Origin: Nocardioides plantarum
GTDB lineage: Bacteria > Actinomycetota > Actinomycetes > Propionibacteriales > Nocardioidaceae
DNA: 64,000 bases
Assembly: GCF_006346395.1 (NCBI RefSeq)
Contig: NZ_VDMS01000001.1
Span: 1,612,001-1,676,000, forward strand
Direction of reading: 5' to 3'
Position numbers and translations under genes: made by a program
Notes under the pieces: generated by a model
The model's input: only the letters and a program-made list of their open reading frames with translations
Told to the model about the DNA's origin: nothing
The model's database searches: none
Shown: piece by piece, positions 62,545 through 64,000 of the stretch
How the letters are laid out: the number at the start of each line of letters is the position of its first letter
Numbering within the stretch: position 1 is the first letter of the stretch

Positions 62545-64000
62545 ATGCGCCTCACGCACGCCCTGTCCACCCTCGCCCTCGCGCCCCTCGCGATCGGCCT
62601 GCTGGCCGTCACCGGCGCACCGACGGCCTCCGCCGAGACCGCCCAGCCGGCGCCCGACGCCATCCGCGTCAGCAAGGCCGGCGACGTCCAGGGCGCGCAC
62701 CTGCCGTCGGGGCCGCTCGCCCAGGTGGCGACGGGCTACTGGAGCACCTACGCCCTCACGCTCGACGGCCGGGTGCTCGCCGAGGGGACGCCGTACGGCG
62801 GCGCGCTCGACGTGCCGTCGTCCCTGGCCGACGAGGACGTCGTGCAGATCGACGCCGGCTACCGGCACGGCCTGGCCCTCGACGCCGACGGCGACGTGAC
62901 CACCTGGGGTTGGATGGACGACGCCAAGTCGGTCCCGGCCACCGTCCCCGAGTCCGTCCAGGACGCCGACGTGACGCAGGTGGCGGCCGGCCTGAACCAC
63001 GACCTCGCGCTGACCAGCACCGGCGAGGTCCTCGCCTGGGGCGACAGCAGCGAGATCGGCCTGACGACCGTCCCGCCCGAGGTCGCCGACCTCGACGTGG
63101 CCTCCGTGCACGCCGGCTACCTCAACTCCGGCGTCCTGACCACCGACGGCAAGGTCGTCGCCTGGGGCTACGCCGGCCCGGCGCCGGCGTCGCTCGACGA
63201 CGAGACGGTCGTGGCGCTGTCGCTCGGCGAGTTCACCGACGTCGCCCTGACCGCCGAGGGCGACCTGGTGATCTGGGGCACCGACTACTACGACCTGAAG
63301 GACGTGCCGCAGGCCGTCCAGGACGGCGACGTGGTCGCCGTCGACATCACCAGCGGCGCCATCGCGGCCGCGACCAGCGACGGCGTGCTGCACACCTGGG
63401 GCAACCACCCCGACCTCGGGACGAGCACCGTCACCACGATCCCGCCCACGACGGGCGCGCCGATCGCCGACGTCCAGCTCGAGAGCTACCGCGCGACCAT
63501 CGTCTACGCCACCCTGGCCGACACCGCGCCGCCGACGATCAGCGGCGACGCGGTCGTCGACGGAGCCTTGTCCGCCACGAGCGGATCCTGGCTCACCACG
63601 CCCGACACCTACCGCTACCAGTGGACCCGGGACGGCGAGCCCGTCGGCACCGACGCCGCGACCTACGTGCCGACCGCCGCCGACGCAGGTCACGATGTCG
63701 CGGTCACCGTGACGGCCACCGCCGACGGGGTCAGCGGCACCTCCACCTCCGCGCCGGTGACGATCGCGCACGGGCAGTTCACCACGGCCCCCCGCGTGTC
63801 GCTGGTGGGCGTCGCCCGCGTCGGTCACACCCTGCGGATGACCGTCACCGCGGCGTCCCCCACGCCGGACAAGTACCTCCGTGTCTGGTACCGCGACAGC
63901 GAGCGGCTCGAGGCGGCCGGCGGTGGCTCGACCTACCGCCTCACCAAGGCCGACCTCGGGCACACGATCAGTGCCGGCGTCGTCGCCGTCCGTGACGGCT
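62545..64000 (+). CDS. Secreted RCC1-like beta-propeller protein with Ig-like repeats, 3' end cut
   Basis: The frame is open to the right edge (485 codons). The signal peptide is MRLTHALSTLALAPLAIGL with a cleavage site near ASAET. Residues ~50-330 hold about five repeats with the RCC1-type pattern G-x-x-H/S...L-x-x-D-G-x-V-x-x-W-G (for example YALTLDGRVLAEG and HDLALTSTGEVLAWGDSS). From ~335 on are Ig-like modules with the W-x-x-x-P-x-x-Y-x-Y-Q-W-x-R-D-G pattern seen in surface adhesins. It is probably a cell-surface protein. GGAAGAG lies 5 bases before the ATG. Function unknown. Confidence 0.78.
   Translation, partial: MRLTHALSTLALAPLAIGLLAVTGAPTASAETAQPAPDAIRVSKAGDVQGAHLPSGPLAQVATGYWSTYALTLDGRVLAEGTPYGGALDVPSSLADEDVVQIDAGYRHGLALDADGDVTTWGWMDDAKSVPATVPESVQDADVTQVAAGLNHDLALTSTGEVLAWGDSSEIGLTTVPPEVADLDVASVHAGYLNSGVLTTDGKVVAWGYAGPAPASLDDETVVALSLGEFTDVALTAEGDLVIWGTDYYDLKDVPQAVQDGDVVAVDITSGAIAAATSDGVLHTWGNHPDLGTSTVTTIPPTTGAPIADVQLESYRATIVYATLADTAPPTISGDAVVDGALSATSGSWLTTPDTYRYQWTRDGEPVGTDAATYVPTAADAGHDVAVTVTATADGVSGTSTSAPVTIAHGQFTTAPRVSLVGVARVGHTLRMTVTAASPTPDKYLRVWYRDSERLEAAGGGSTYRLTKADLGHTISAGVVAVRDG

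Overview
The window is a 64 kb stretch of very GC-rich chromosome from an actinobacterium, most likely Nocardioides or a close relative (Propionibacteriales). The reasons are the dnaK-grpE-dnaJ-hspR operon with an HspR operator, a 13E12/DUF222 HNH gene under an actinobacterial SOS box, deazaflavin (F420) type oxidoreductases, a KstR-like operator, frequent GTG starts and many leaderless genes. I see no rRNA, tRNA, CRISPR array, phage or insertion sequence, and no gene-free stretch longer than 300 bases. Genus assignment is inference; no database was used.

Layout. 1-7 kb: membrane and cell-surface genes (a multispanning protein, GtrA-like flippase, GT2 glycosyltransferase, large secreted protein), a GNAT acetyltransferase and a frameshifted lipoprotein remnant. 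7-15 kb: SOS-type HNH endonuclease, DHFR/RibD-like reductase, glutamine synthetase-like enzyme, and the HspR-controlled chaperone operon. 15-25 kb: small alarmone synthetase, LysR/racemase pair, methyltransferase, aldo/keto reductase, a duplicated-domain secreted protein, a MarR/EamA/MFS efflux block and two enzymes read away from the next block. 25.3-30.5 kb: a tight five-gene operon (LLM oxidoreductase, DUF1214, SDR, sulfotransferase, DapB-like) behind a perfect KstR-type operator, resembling mycobacterial steroid catabolism genes. 30.5-39.8 kb: AraC/DUF1772 pair, a WXG100-like secretion pair with a lipoprotein, an AbiEi/DUF559-like gene bracketed by two near-identical palindromes, and a LuxR (LAL) regulator broken by an out-of-frame deletion beside two tiny basic paralogues sharing a CTACCTCAGG motif.

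39.8-43.5 kb: histidine degradation part 1 (M20 amidohydrolase, hutF, hutI). 43.5-53.2 kb: nitroreductase, dienelactone hydrolase, DUF1992, a pair of CoA-ester lyases, a 96-bp palindrome, patatin, Uma2, a cysteine dioxygenase/amidohydrolase operon and an M48 peptidase. 53.2-56.3 kb: modABC molybdate transporter with an HTH-TOBE regulator. 56.3-59.6 kb: histidine degradation part 2 (hutH, hutU). 59.8-64 kb: a secreted amidohydrolase-like protein and an RCC1-like secreted protein cut by the window end.

How genes work together: HutH and HutU make imidazolonepropionate; HutI and HutF convert it to N-formylglutamate, and since no hutG is present the M20 enzyme may finish the route. HspR represses its own chaperone operon. 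The most striking global feature is that about 20 genes begin 6-8 bases after a TANNNT hexamer with no Shine-Dalgarno, that is, they are probably translated from leaderless mRNA; this was used to choose many start codons.
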